Assembly: GCA_016713245.1 (NCBI GenBank)
Contig: JADJPM010000001.1
Location: 2,418,001 to 2,482,000, forward strand
DNA length: 64,000 bases
Direction: 5' to 3'
Source: Verrucomicrobiaceae bacterium
Lineage (GTDB): Bacteria > Verrucomicrobiota > Verrucomicrobiia > Verrucomicrobiales > Verrucomicrobiaceae
Shown here: positions 26,588-33,813 of the stretch, one piece after another
Numbering within the stretch: the first letter of the stretch is position 1
Layout of the letters: each line of letters opens with the position of its first letter
Program-made: the position numbers and the translations under genes
The notes under the pieces: model-generated
The model's database searches: none
Told to the model about the DNA's origin: nothing
Seen by the model: only the letters and a program-made list of their open reading frames with translations

Positions 26588-27157
26588 TTACGAGAGGCTT
26601 TCCAGCACCTCGCGTAGACGCTCCACGGGCAAGCCGACGACGTTCGAAAACGAGCCGTCCATGCGTTCGAGGAGCATCTCGGTATGTGCCTGGATGCCGT
26701 AGGCACCGGCTTTATCGAGTGGGTTTACCTTGGAATGGTAGTCGCGGATGATGGCGTCAGTCAGCGGCTTGAAGGTGACATGCGTGATCACATGAAAATC
26801 CCGCACCACATTGCCATCACGGGCGAGCACGACGCCAGTGCAGACCTCGTGAGACCTTCCTGAGAGTCGGCGAACCATCTGAAGTGCCTCCTCCATGTCC
26901 GCTGGCTTGGCCAAAGGCTCGCCATCGACATAGACGAGCGTGTCCGCACCGAGCACGAGATCTCCCGGCCGCATGGCCGAGCCTGCGAGAGCCTTTCGCC
27001 GGGCATTTTCCACCGTGAGCTGTTCCGGGGTCAGCGAGGCATCGTGGGCCTCTTCGACGTCGGTGGAGAGGATTTCAAAGGTGATGCCTGCCTCGCGGAG
27101 CAGATCCGCCCGACGTGGCGACGCGGAGGCGAGAACGAGATCGCATGAGGTTCTCAC
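26588..27157 (-). CDS. maf: Maf-family nucleotide pyrophosphatase
   Basis: The 189-residue protein begins LVLASASPRRADLLREAGI, the Maf signature. It carries GADTLVYVDGEPLAKP, the RRLSGRSHEVCTGV loop and KAGAYGIQAH near the C-terminus. Maf enzymes hydrolyse dTTP/UTP or modified nucleotides (e.g. m7GTP) to monophosphates, a housecleaning role in the cytosol. Its start overlaps the stop of the small lipoprotein gene by four bases (ATGA), so the two are coupled. The subfamily (YhdE-like or YceF-like) is not certain. Confidence 0.93.
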   Translation of the reverse strand: MRTSCDLVLASASPRRADLLREAGITFEILSTDVEEAHDASLTPEQLTVENARRKALAGSAMRPGDLVLGADTLVYVDGEPLAKPADMEEALQMVRRLSGRSHEVCTGVVLARDGNVVRDFHVITHVTFKPLTDAIIRDYHSKVNPLDKAGAYGIQAHTEMLLERMDGSFSNVVGLPVERLREVLESLS

Positions 27158-27399
27158 GCGTTGCGTTTCTCGATGGCGGCCACGTCGTCTTGGCGGATCA
27201 CACCATCACGCTTTTCAAAGGTGCGGTAGCGGTAGTAGCCAGTGCTCTCCTGAAGGAGCGGCTTGCCATTGCACATGACCTCACGGCCATCGTGAGTTTT
27301 GATGCAGTAGGCGCCGGGGGCGGAGTTCATATCGGGCATGGCGCAGGATGCGGTCATCATCAGCGCGGCGGCGGTGGCGAGGCGTGTCAGGAGCTTCAT
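27154..27399 (-). CDS. Small lipoprotein (81 aa)
   Basis: The protein has a type II signal peptide MKLLTRLATAAALMMTASC with the lipobox Cys at residue 19. About 60 hydrophilic residues follow, with GAYCIKTHDGREVMCNGKPL (two Cys that could pair) and GYYRYRTFEKRDGV. It is translationally coupled to maf through an ATGA overlap. I do not recognise the family; the sequence suggests a small envelope-anchored protein of unknown role. Confidence 0.7.
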   Translation of the reverse strand: MKLLTRLATAAALMMTASCAMPDMNSAPGAYCIKTHDGREVMCNGKPLLQESTGYYRYRTFEKRDGVIRQDDVAAIEKRNA

Positions 27400-27683
27400 G
27401 GGATCAAGTCATGGTCAAAACGACCGTCTTGGGACGGCCCTTTCTGATACGATGTTCATCCTGTGGTGGTTTTTCAAGCAACGAGATGGTTGATCCAAGT
27501 GAGGTGTTTGAGCAATTTGGGTAAAAATGGATGGCTCGGTGCTCTGAGGAGCCAGTTGGGGCATGAGATGACCAGAGGCGGCCCAGATCGCTTTGATCGA
27601 CGCTCAAGAGCCCGGTAACAGGAAGTTACCCGGCTTCAAAAGCTCGCCCTTTGTGAATGGAATGTGAAGCTCTGGTGAATTCG

Positions 27684-27698
27684 CTTTGTGGAACAAAG
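27684..27698. promoter_or_regulatory. Putative operator, copy 1 (CTTTG-N5-CAAAG)
   Basis: The palindrome CTTTGTGGAACAAAG lies 44 bases upstream of the membrane-protein start. Its centre is 35 bases from that of copy 2, and a third copy precedes ispH. The spacing and placement suggest an operator for the winged-helix regulator encoded by the second gene of this unit. Confidence 0.6.
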
Positions 27699-27718
27699 TT
27701 GGTGTTTGCAGGCTTTCG

Positions 27719-27733
27719 CTTTGCGGCGCAAAG
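27719..27733. promoter_or_regulatory. Putative operator, copy 2 (CTTTG-N5-CAAAG)
   Basis: CTTTGCGGCGCAAAG is an extended palindrome (GCTTTGC/GCAAAGt) eight bases before the ATG at 27742. A repressor bound here would block transcription or ribosome access for the membrane protein-regulator pair, consistent with autoregulation. Confidence 0.6.
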
Positions 27734-27741
27734 TTCTCCGC

Positions 27742-28401
27742 ATGAGCCAGACACAAGCCGCCATCGAGCATCTCCGCGTCATCCGATCCCTGATGGAGAA
27801 AGCGCATATTTATCGAGCCGTTTCCGCGCCAGCGGCGCTGCTCGGCGGGGTACTGGCGCTGGGGGCGACGATCTGGCCGGTGGTGCATGCGGCGCAGACT
27901 CACGGGGACGCGGCGTTCTCGAATGCGACCTTCTTAATCGTCTGGCATGGCATCCTAGCGGCCTGCACGATCCTGAATGTGGCGCTGCTGGCCCGTGAGG
28001 CGAAACGGCGCGGCCAGTCCTTGGTGTCGGACGGCATGAAGATGGCGCTGAGGGCGGTTTCGCCACCGCTGATCGTGGGTGGTGTGCTGGCGGGTGGCTT
28101 GGTGATCTGGCTGCAAAACCTCACGCTGGCGGCTTTGATCTGGGTTTTGTGCTACGGACTCGCTTTGCTGGCCACGGCGAGCTTTTCGCCCAAGTCGATC
28201 ACCCGGCTCGGATGGGCGTTTGTGATGGCGGGGCTGGTTTTGTTCCTCGCGTGGGCCGCCAATGGCGAAGTCCGCGATCTGCGCACGGATCTCGGCCCGG
28301 CGTCGCTGGTGATGGCACTTACTTTCGGCCTGCTGCACATCGTTTATGCCATCGCGGTGTTTGTGAGCCGCCCGAGAGGCGAGAAGGAGGCTGCCGCATG
28401 A
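27742..28401 (+). CDS. Multi-pass membrane protein paired with a winged-helix regulator
   Basis: This 219-residue protein has about six hydrophobic helices (e.g. AALLGGVLALGATIWPVVHA, LIVWHGILAACTILNVALLA, LIVGGVLAGGLVIWLQNLTL, GWAFVMAGLVLFLAWAA, ASLVMALTFGLLHIVYAIAVF in two parts). A short cytosolic N-terminal helix (QAAIEHLRVIRSLMEKA) precedes the membrane part. It overlaps the regulator gene by ATGA. ATG 27742 is preferred to the upstream frame start at 27688, which would run through both operator-like palindromes. No known transporter motif is visible. It may sense or be controlled by the partner regulator; function unknown. Confidence 0.75.
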   Translation: MSQTQAAIEHLRVIRSLMEKAHIYRAVSAPAALLGGVLALGATIWPVVHAAQTHGDAAFSNATFLIVWHGILAACTILNVALLAREAKRRGQSLVSDGMKMALRAVSPPLIVGGVLAGGLVIWLQNLTLAALIWVLCYGLALLATASFSPKSITRLGWAFVMAGLVLFLAWAANGEVRDLRTDLGPASLVMALTFGLLHIVYAIAVFVSRPRGEKEAAA

Positions 28402-28697
28402 TCGACTTCGACCAGCTCGACAAACTCATCCACGAAAAGAGCCGTCTCTCGATCATGACGCTGCTTGCCACGCGTGACGACTGGGCCTTCCAGGACCTTA
28501 AGGCCGAGCTCGGTCTCAGCGACGGCAATCTCATCACCCACATGCGCACTCTCGTGAACGCCGCCTACGTCAAAGAGACCTGCGACGAGAGCGGCAGCCG
28601 CCCGCGCACCACCTACCGCCTCACCGCCGCCGGTCGAAAAGCCTTCAAAGCCCACATCGATCTGCTGGAGGCCATCGTGAAGGCCTCGCGGGGCTGA
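28398..28697 (+). CDS. Winged-helix transcriptional regulator (ArsR/MarR-like, HTH_34 type)
   Basis: The 99-residue protein is a single winged helix: FDQLDKLIHEKSRLSIMTLLA, the recognition-helix region FQDLKAELGLSDGNLITHMRTL, and the wing YVKETCDESGSRPRTTYRLT, then AAGRKAFKAHIDLLEAIV. This pattern (RLSIMTLL, LSDGNLxxHxxxL, TxYxLTxxGRKAF) fits the HTH_34 'winged helix DNA-binding' group of small dimeric regulators. It overlaps the membrane gene (ATGA). The palindromes at 27684, 27719 and 28742 are the likely binding sites, implying autoregulation and control of ispH. Confidence 0.85.
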   Translation: MIDFDQLDKLIHEKSRLSIMTLLATRDDWAFQDLKAELGLSDGNLITHMRTLVNAAYVKETCDESGSRPRTTYRLTAAGRKAFKAHIDLLEAIVKASRG

Positions 28698-28741
28698 GAT
28701 GACGAATCACTCAATCCGAATGACAAACTGCAACCCAATCA

Positions 28742-28756
28742 CTTTGCGCCACAAAG
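28742..28756. promoter_or_regulatory. Putative operator, copy 3, before ispH
   Basis: CTTTGCGCCACAAAG, flanked by A and T to give a 17-base near-palindrome, lies 16 bases before the ispH ATG. It shares the arms and N5 spacer length of the two copies before the membrane protein-regulator pair. This suggests that the same regulator also controls ispH and the ferritin-like gene. Confidence 0.6.
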
Positions 28757-28772
28757 TCAACTAACGCACCCC

Positions 28773-29609
28773 ATGAACATCATCCTCGCTCAACACCACG
28801 GCATGTGCTTCGGCGTGCGTGACGCCCTCCGCGCCACGCACGACGCCGCCAAGCGCCAGCCGGTCACCATCCTCGGTCAGCTCGTCCACAATCCGCTTGT
28901 CGATCGCCACCTCAGCGCCGTCGGCGCACGACGAGGTGACCTTCACGACCTGCGCAGTGCGGAGACGCAGCATGTCGTCATCACGGCCCACGGAGCCTCG
29001 GATGTGGATCGTGCGGCTTGGCGAGAAAGCGGCCGCGAGATCACCGACACCACCTGCCCGCTCGTGCACAAGGCTCACCAAGCTCTCGCCATGCTGGTGC
29101 GGGAGGGCTATCAGCCTGTTGTCATCGGTCACCGCACGCATGTGGAGGTTCGCGGGCTCATTGGCGATCATCCGCAGGCCGTTGTGGTGCTTTCGGAATC
29201 GGATTTGGATCAAATCCCCGCGCATCAGCGTCTCGGCGTCGTCTCGCAGACCACGCAACCGGTCGAGGTGGCCTTGCGACTCGTCGCCGCGATCAAACAG
29301 CGCTTCGCCGCGAGCGAGGTCCGCTTCGTCGATACAATCTGCCATCCCACGAAACAACGCCAGACGGCTCTCGAAGACCTCTGTCGCCAATGCGACCATG
29401 TCGTCGTCATCGGCGGGCGAAACAGTAACAACACGCGCCAGCTCGCCGAAAAGGCCGCGGCGTTGGGTGCCCATGTTTTTCAAATCGAGAGCGATGCCGA
29501 ATTGCAGCCTGCGTGGTTTGCCCAAGCCGAAACCATCGGCGTCACGGCTGGCACCTCCACCCTCGACGAAACCGTCCACGCCGTCGTCGAGCGCCTCAGA
29601 ACTTTCTAA
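28773..29609 (+). CDS. ispH: 4-hydroxy-3-methylbut-2-enyl diphosphate reductase
   Basis: IspH performs the last step of the MEP isoprenoid pathway, reducing HMBPP to IPP and DMAPP through a [4Fe-4S] cluster. The three cluster cysteines are present: Cys12 (GMCFGV), Cys95 (TTCPLVHKAH) and Cys190 (DTICHPTKQRQ). The catalytic HVEV region (His123, Glu125) and GGRNSNNT loop are also there. Length (278) is a little under the usual 310 or so. It begins 16 bases after an operator-like palindrome and is followed 16 bases later by a ferritin-like di-iron protein, which is an unusual partner. Confidence 0.95.
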   Translation: MNIILAQHHGMCFGVRDALRATHDAAKRQPVTILGQLVHNPLVDRHLSAVGARRGDLHDLRSAETQHVVITAHGASDVDRAAWRESGREITDTTCPLVHKAHQALAMLVREGYQPVVIGHRTHVEVRGLIGDHPQAVVVLSESDLDQIPAHQRLGVVSQTTQPVEVALRLVAAIKQRFAASEVRFVDTICHPTKQRQTALEDLCRQCDHVVVIGGRNSNNTRQLAEKAAALGAHVFQIESDAELQPAWFAQAETIGVTAGTSTLDETVHAVVERLRTF

Positions 29610-29625
29610 CCCACCCACGCAAGCC

Positions 29626-30390
29626 ATGAACACCCAATACTGGATCAACCACTACGAAGCCAACACGCGTCTCAATGACACCATGAAACTGCCCGCCGGG
29701 CCGTGTGAACTGCCGGACGCCATTCGAGAGCCCATTGCGAGGTCACTCGCCGTTTTTCAACTCGGCGAAAGCGGCGGCGGCACGCGATTGAAGCGCTACG
29801 CGAAGGTCATCGCCCCGCTGGCGCAGTTTTCCGGTTATCAGCGGGCCATTGATCTCTTCGTCGCCGAGGAGCAGAGCCACGCTGCCTTGCTCGCCCGCCT
29901 CATCACCTACCTGAACCAGCCGCAGCTTCATAAGCAGTGGACGAACTCCATCTTTCGCTGGGCGCGAAACCTCGTGAACCTTGAGTTCAACATTCAGATC
30001 CTCCTCACCGCTGAACTGGTCGCCGAGGTGTACTTTGGCCTTCTCTACCTTCGCTGCACCGATCCGGCGGTGAAACAGGTCTCCCACAAGCTGCTGCGGG
30101 ACGAGATGAAGCACCTCGAATTCCAGCGTCAGTTCCTGGCCGAGCGTTTGCAGGACTTCACGCCTACCACGCGCCGTCTGTGGTGCCTGCAGTTTCGTCT
30201 CATCCACCGCTTCGTCTCCGCCGTCGTTTCGTGGGATCACCGTGATTGCCTCAAAGCCATCGAAATCAGTCCGGCCGCTTTTCGTTCCCGCTGCACGCAG
30301 AGCCTGGAGCGCTTCATGGACCGGCTGGAGACGAAGATCACGAAAGCGTCCTCAGAAGGTTTGTCAGTCCAACCAGTTCTCCACGCGTAA
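29626..30390 (+). CDS. Ferritin-like di-iron protein
   Basis: The 254-residue four-helix-bundle protein carries a ferritin-like carboxylate-histidine set. Glu48 is in VFQLGESG and Glu82xxHis85 in AEEQSHAALL. Glu130 or Glu134 is in LLTAELVAEV, and Glu160xxHis163 in RDEMKHLEFQ. This is consistent with a non-heme di-iron oxygenase or oxidase of the AurF/ferritin-like superfamily rather than an iron-storage ferritin. It lies 16 bases downstream of ispH and is likely co-transcribed. Its 3' end overlaps the convergent vapC gene by 27 bases. Its substrate is unknown; an isoprenoid-related oxidation or repair of IspH iron is only speculation. Confidence 0.75.
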   Translation: MNTQYWINHYEANTRLNDTMKLPAGPCELPDAIREPIARSLAVFQLGESGGGTRLKRYAKVIAPLAQFSGYQRAIDLFVAEEQSHAALLARLITYLNQPQLHKQWTNSIFRWARNLVNLEFNIQILLTAELVAEVYFGLLYLRCTDPAVKQVSHKLLRDEMKHLEFQRQFLAERLQDFTPTTRRLWCLQFRLIHRFVSAVVSWDHRDCLKAIEISPAAFRSRCTQSLERFMDRLETKITKASSEGLSVQPVLHA

Positions 30391-30783
30391 GCCGGACACT
30401 TGCTGAAAATCCACCAAGTTCCTGGTCAGCACCGTCGCATCGTGCGCTAGGGCGATGCAGGCGATCTTCAAATCCTGCGTGCCGATGCGGATACCCTGCT
30501 TTCGGAAGGCGCGGAACTGGGCGAGTGACTCGGAGTCGATCTGAAGAACCGTCCAGCGTGCGAGGAAGTTCACGCGCTCTGTCAGAAGACCGTAAATGTG
30601 GATCTGAAGGTCGCTTTCACGACATTTATTCACCTTGGCGAGCCAGCCACCCAATTCTTCCTCGACGGAGATCACCGTCGTCACGGCATCCGCATTCAAT
30701 TGGTCTAGTCGGGACCGCAGCCTTGCACCAGAGGTTGAGTTGTAGCCGAGTTCCGAAAGGTGGTTGGTATCGAGAATATGCAT
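30364..30783 (-). CDS. vapC: VapC-like PIN-domain toxin
   Basis: The 139-residue PIN-domain protein has Asp5 in MHILDTNHLSE, Glu41/42 in ISVEEELGGW, Asp104 in GTQDLKIA and the RNLVDFQQV motif near the end. This is the usual acidic metal site of VapC ribonucleases, which typically cut tRNA or rRNA. The upstream small gene ends one base before its ATG. The 3' end runs 27 bases into the convergent ferritin-like gene. Confidence 0.88.
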   Translation of the reverse strand: MHILDTNHLSELGYNSTSGARLRSRLDQLNADAVTTVISVEEELGGWLAKVNKCRESDLQIHIYGLLTERVNFLARWTVLQIDSESLAQFRAFRKQGIRIGTQDLKIACIALAHDATVLTRNLVDFQQVSGLRVENWLD

Positions 30784-30784
30784 C

Positions 30785-30985
30785 TCACTCGGAGTCCTTC
30801 ACGCTGTCACGCCATTGCCGTCCGAGTTCATCGATTTCACGAGACAGGGCGTTATCGGTGAGCATCCCCACAGCGCTGCGCCAGTCCTTGCGAACCGGCG
30901 GGCCGATGATGTTGGCCACTTGTTCTTCTAGGCGAGCGAGGCGGGACTCGATTTCAGCGAGGGGTGTTGAGGCTGTCGTTTCCAT
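30785..30985 (-). CDS. Putative antitoxin partner of VapC
   Basis: This 66-residue, strongly helical acidic protein (LAEIESRLARLEEQVANI, then DELGRQWRDSVKDSE) sits directly upstream of vapC. It lacks an obvious ribbon-helix-helix or AbrB fold. The LARLEEQV stretch looks like a short dimerising coiled coil. The call depends on gene order; it may belong to an unclassified VapB type. Confidence 0.65.
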   Translation of the reverse strand: METTASTPLAEIESRLARLEEQVANIIGPPVRKDWRSAVGMLTDNALSREIDELGRQWRDSVKDSE

Positions 30986-31029
30986 GATGAGATTTTATGT
31001 GCTGTGAGGGCCAGCGAAACCAGAATTTC

Positions 31030-32544
31030 TCAGGCAAACACTTCCTCGCCCAGCTCCGGATACAGCCGTTGCAGCAGCATCGTGAGGCTGTCGGTCATGA
31101 GATGACGCGACTGGCGGTAGAGCATCTCGGGGGCGGTGTCTTTCTGGACGCCGTTTTTCCAAAGGAGGTCGATGGCGTCGGCGTGGGCATCGAGAACGGA
31201 CTCGGCGGTCTCATTCCAGTGTTGGGGCTGACTGCTTTCCTTCCAATCACCACGACCACGACCGTAATGGCTGATGGCGAGGTAGGTGAGCATGGCGAGC
31301 TTCACCTGCTCGCGGAAATGCTCGCGGGACCAGCGCAGGCGGTGGTCGTTGCCACGAACAAGGTTGTAGCTGCGGATCAGTGCATAGGCTCCCACACCTG
31401 CCGTGAGTCCACCGATCAGTGCTCCGCCGCCGAAGGTGAGCCCGCCTAGCTTCAAATCGGCGATGAGACCACCCATCGCACCGCCAGCGAAGCTACCGAG
31501 CACGCCCCAGATGCTCTCATTCACGCCCTGCGGCAGATGAAAATGATCGCGGGCCACTTGGCTGAGCTCTTTCTCCGCCGCGCCGCTCAGACCGTGCGAC
31601 TCGATGAGCTTGTTGGTGGTCTGCTCCACGCGATCCGCGAGCTGCGACGCGAGTTTTTGACGTGCGTCGTTGTATTCGCGGTTCAATTCCTCGCGCTGCC
31701 AGCCGACGCGCTCCAGCAGCGTCTCCGAGCGCACCTCGATGCCATCCATGAGGGCGGCGGTGAGCTGCTCGGAGAGCAATCGCGCCGAGCTGCGGAAGGT
31801 GTCGATGTTGCGCTGATGCCAGGCCTTCTTGATATGCTGAAAGGTGGCGATGCGGGAGCCCTCCATCAGCGGCGCGAGCACATGCATGAGGCGGTCCTCC
31901 TGCACCCAGCAGCGGGCAAAGGCATCCAGAGCCAGCACCTCACGCACAAAGCTGTATTGCGACAAATGCGTGCGCCAAGCCTCAATCTCACCTGCCTCGA
32001 CCTCCGGGGCCTGCGGCTGCCCGGTTTGATTCAGCAGCACGACGACCGGCTTGCTCACCCACGAGAGGATTTCCATCTCGGAGGCGATGTAAGTGGCCGC
32101 ATCGGGCGGTTCGGCGGCATTGACGAGGTAAAGAACCACATCGGCCTCCTCGCGCACATTTTTCAGCGCCTGCTGGCTGCACCAGAGCGGCTTGTCCGTG
32201 ATGCGATCCCAGGTTTGAGACAAAAACCACAGCACTGGGTTTCGCTCGCGTTTGAGACGCTTCAAAAGACGGGCGCTGTCACCAAATCCCGGCGTGTCCC
32301 ACAGGCGAAGCAGGCTGCCGGAGTCGTTCAGCAGCGTGTAGGACTCATTGAAGAGCGTCACATGCGGCGCATCACGCACCTCGCCGATGTCGCTGCGTAG
32401 CAAGGTGCGGGCGAGCGTCGTCTTGCCGGCGTTCGTGTGTGAGATGAGGCTCACCGTCACGATGTCCGTCTCACTGCGCACGTCCAAACCGGCGCCTTGG
32501 GCCGGTGGAGGAGTGGTCGTGCTGGAGGGGGCGGGGGCAGGCAT
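31030..32544 (-). CDS. GTPase with DUF3482-like C-terminal region
   Basis: The 504-residue protein has a Pro/Thr-rich tail at the N-terminus and then a TRAFAC-class G domain. The P-loop is SHTNAGKTTL (Lys41), G3 is DTPGFGD, and G4 is probably NQTG. The C-terminal half has long helices (QREELNREYNDARQKLAS) and two Gly-rich membrane-inserting segments (IWGVLGSFAGGAMGGLIADL, GGGALIGGLTAGVGAYALI). This resembles the DUF3482 GTPases that normally partner a DUF2868 gene; no such gene is adjacent. It may act at the membrane in stress or fusion-like events. Confidence 0.8.
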   Translation of the reverse strand: MPAPAPSSTTTPPPAQGAGLDVRSETDIVTVSLISHTNAGKTTLARTLLRSDIGEVRDAPHVTLFNESYTLLNDSGSLLRLWDTPGFGDSARLLKRLKRERNPVLWFLSQTWDRITDKPLWCSQQALKNVREEADVVLYLVNAAEPPDAATYIASEMEILSWVSKPVVVLLNQTGQPQAPEVEAGEIEAWRTHLSQYSFVREVLALDAFARCWVQEDRLMHVLAPLMEGSRIATFQHIKKAWHQRNIDTFRSSARLLSEQLTAALMDGIEVRSETLLERVGWQREELNREYNDARQKLASQLADRVEQTTNKLIESHGLSGAAEKELSQVARDHFHLPQGVNESIWGVLGSFAGGAMGGLIADLKLGGLTFGGGALIGGLTAGVGAYALIRSYNLVRGNDHRLRWSREHFREQVKLAMLTYLAISHYGRGRGDWKESSQPQHWNETAESVLDAHADAIDLLWKNGVQKDTAPEMLYRQSRHLMTDSLTMLLQRLYPELGEEVFA

Positions 32545-32600
32545 GGTGCTAATGGTAAGGTCTATTGCAGAACCTTCACGCTTTCAAAGTGCCCGTTCTC

Positions 32601-32632
32601 AAAAAAAGCACCTCCATGACGAAGGAGGTGCT
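32601..32632 (-). terminator. Orphan intrinsic terminator reading leftward
   Basis: On the minus strand AGCACCTCC, an eight-base loop and GGAGGTGCT are followed by a run of seven T, a canonical terminator. No minus-strand protein gene lies to its right; the next gene (32723) is on the plus strand. It stands just before the GTPase gene, so it may be a leader attenuator or may end a short RNA transcribed from 32633-32722. Confidence 0.7.
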
Positions 32633-32722
32633 CCAAATCGACGAACTCTGTTTATACGATCCAACGGGTCCATTTAGGACAAGCCTCTTGCGGCGTTTTT
32701 CGCGGGCTGGTAGAAGGGGTGG

Positions 32723-33805
32723 ATGCGCACGACGGCATTCTGTCTCATCCTTTCGCTCACCCCAATGCACGCCGCTGAACCCCAGGCTGAAAACTGGCTC
32801 GCCAAAACGAAGATCGCGCCGCCGATGGCGGTGCCGGGGAGTGTGGAGGCCTGGCAAAAGCAGCGGGGTGAGATCCGGGCGAAGCTGAACGAGCTGCTCG
32901 GGGATCTGCCGCCGCGGCCGCCGGTCTCGGCGTTTCAAATCGTCAGCACGGAAGACAAAGGCAGCTACACGCTGGAGACGATCCAGTTCGACAATGGTGC
33001 GGGCGAGATCGTGAAGGGCCTGCTTTTTGTGCCGAAGAAGGCCGCAGCGCAGAGCAAGGCTCCGGCGATCCTTTACTGCCACTGGCATGGTGGGCAGTAT
33101 GACATCGGCAAAAACGAGCTGCTGGGCACGAACGCGGTGCCGGTGGCTGCGGGGCCGGCATTGGCGGAGGCGGGCTATGTGGTGCTGGGCATTGATGCGC
33201 CGTGTTTTGGAGAAAGGAATGGTCAGGGGCCGGATGGGCCGCAGCAGAAGGGCAGCGCGGGAGAGATGACGGCGTCGAAATTTCATCTTTGGGCCGGGCG
33301 CACGCTGTGGGGCATGATGATCCGAGATGATCTCACGGCGTTGGATTATCTCTGCTCACGTCCGGAGGTGGATGCGCAGCGCATCGGCGTCACGGGTATC
33401 AGCATGGGCTCCACGCGGAGCTGGTGGGTGATGGCCATGGACGAACGGCCGCGTGCCGCAGTGTGCGTGGGCTGCATGACGCGTTACGAGGAGCTGATCC
33501 GCGCTGGCATGCTGAAGGCGCATGGCATTTACTACTTCGTGCCGGGCATGTTGAAGCACTTCGACACGGAGGCCGTCATCGCCCTCGCCGCGCCTCGACC
33601 GATGCTTTTCATGACGGGCGATCAGGATGGCGGCTCACCTGTTGAGGGTGTGCGGCATCTCGGCGACATCGTGGGCAAGGTGTACGTCCTCAGCGGCTCT
33701 CAAGAGCACTTTAAAAACGTCATCTACCCTGATGTGGGCCATGTTTATCTGCCAGAGATGTGGCAGCGGACGCTGGCGTGGATGGAGAAGTGGGTGAAGG
33801 AGTAA
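32723..33805 (+). CDS. Secreted alpha/beta hydrolase (acetyl-xylan esterase/dienelactone hydrolase-like)
   Basis: The 360-residue protein has a signal peptide (to about residue 18, MHAAEP). The alpha/beta hydrolase fold shows the oxyanion strand LYCHWHGGQY, the nucleophile elbow GISMGS (Ser227), the acid loop MTGDQDGGSP and catalytic His in DVGHVYLP. This layout fits esterases that remove acyl groups from polysaccharides or act on small esters; the PVC group has many. The next gene starts eight bases later. The substrate is not clear from sequence. Confidence 0.85.
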   Translation: MRTTAFCLILSLTPMHAAEPQAENWLAKTKIAPPMAVPGSVEAWQKQRGEIRAKLNELLGDLPPRPPVSAFQIVSTEDKGSYTLETIQFDNGAGEIVKGLLFVPKKAAAQSKAPAILYCHWHGGQYDIGKNELLGTNAVPVAAGPALAEAGYVVLGIDAPCFGERNGQGPDGPQQKGSAGEMTASKFHLWAGRTLWGMMIRDDLTALDYLCSRPEVDAQRIGVTGISMGSTRSWWVMAMDERPRAAVCVGCMTRYEELIRAGMLKAHGIYYFVPGMLKHFDTEAVIALAAPRPMLFMTGDQDGGSPVEGVRHLGDIVGKVYVLSGSQEHFKNVIYPDVGHVYLPEMWQRTLAWMEKWVKE

Positions 33806-33813
33806 AGGAAGCC

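Larger units (their letters stand above)
27400..27741. other. Divergent intergenic region (342 bases)
   Basis: This gap separates the leftward lipoprotein-maf pair from the rightward membrane protein-regulator pair, so it should hold both promoters. It contains a small hairpin (CCGTC-TTGG-GACGG, 27424-27437), another imperfect hairpin (GGTAAC/GTTACC, 27614-27630) and the two CTTTG-N5-CAAAG palindromes listed separately. A 67-codon minus-strand frame (27404-27607) has no recognisable protein character. I see no RNA gene. Confidence 0.5.
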
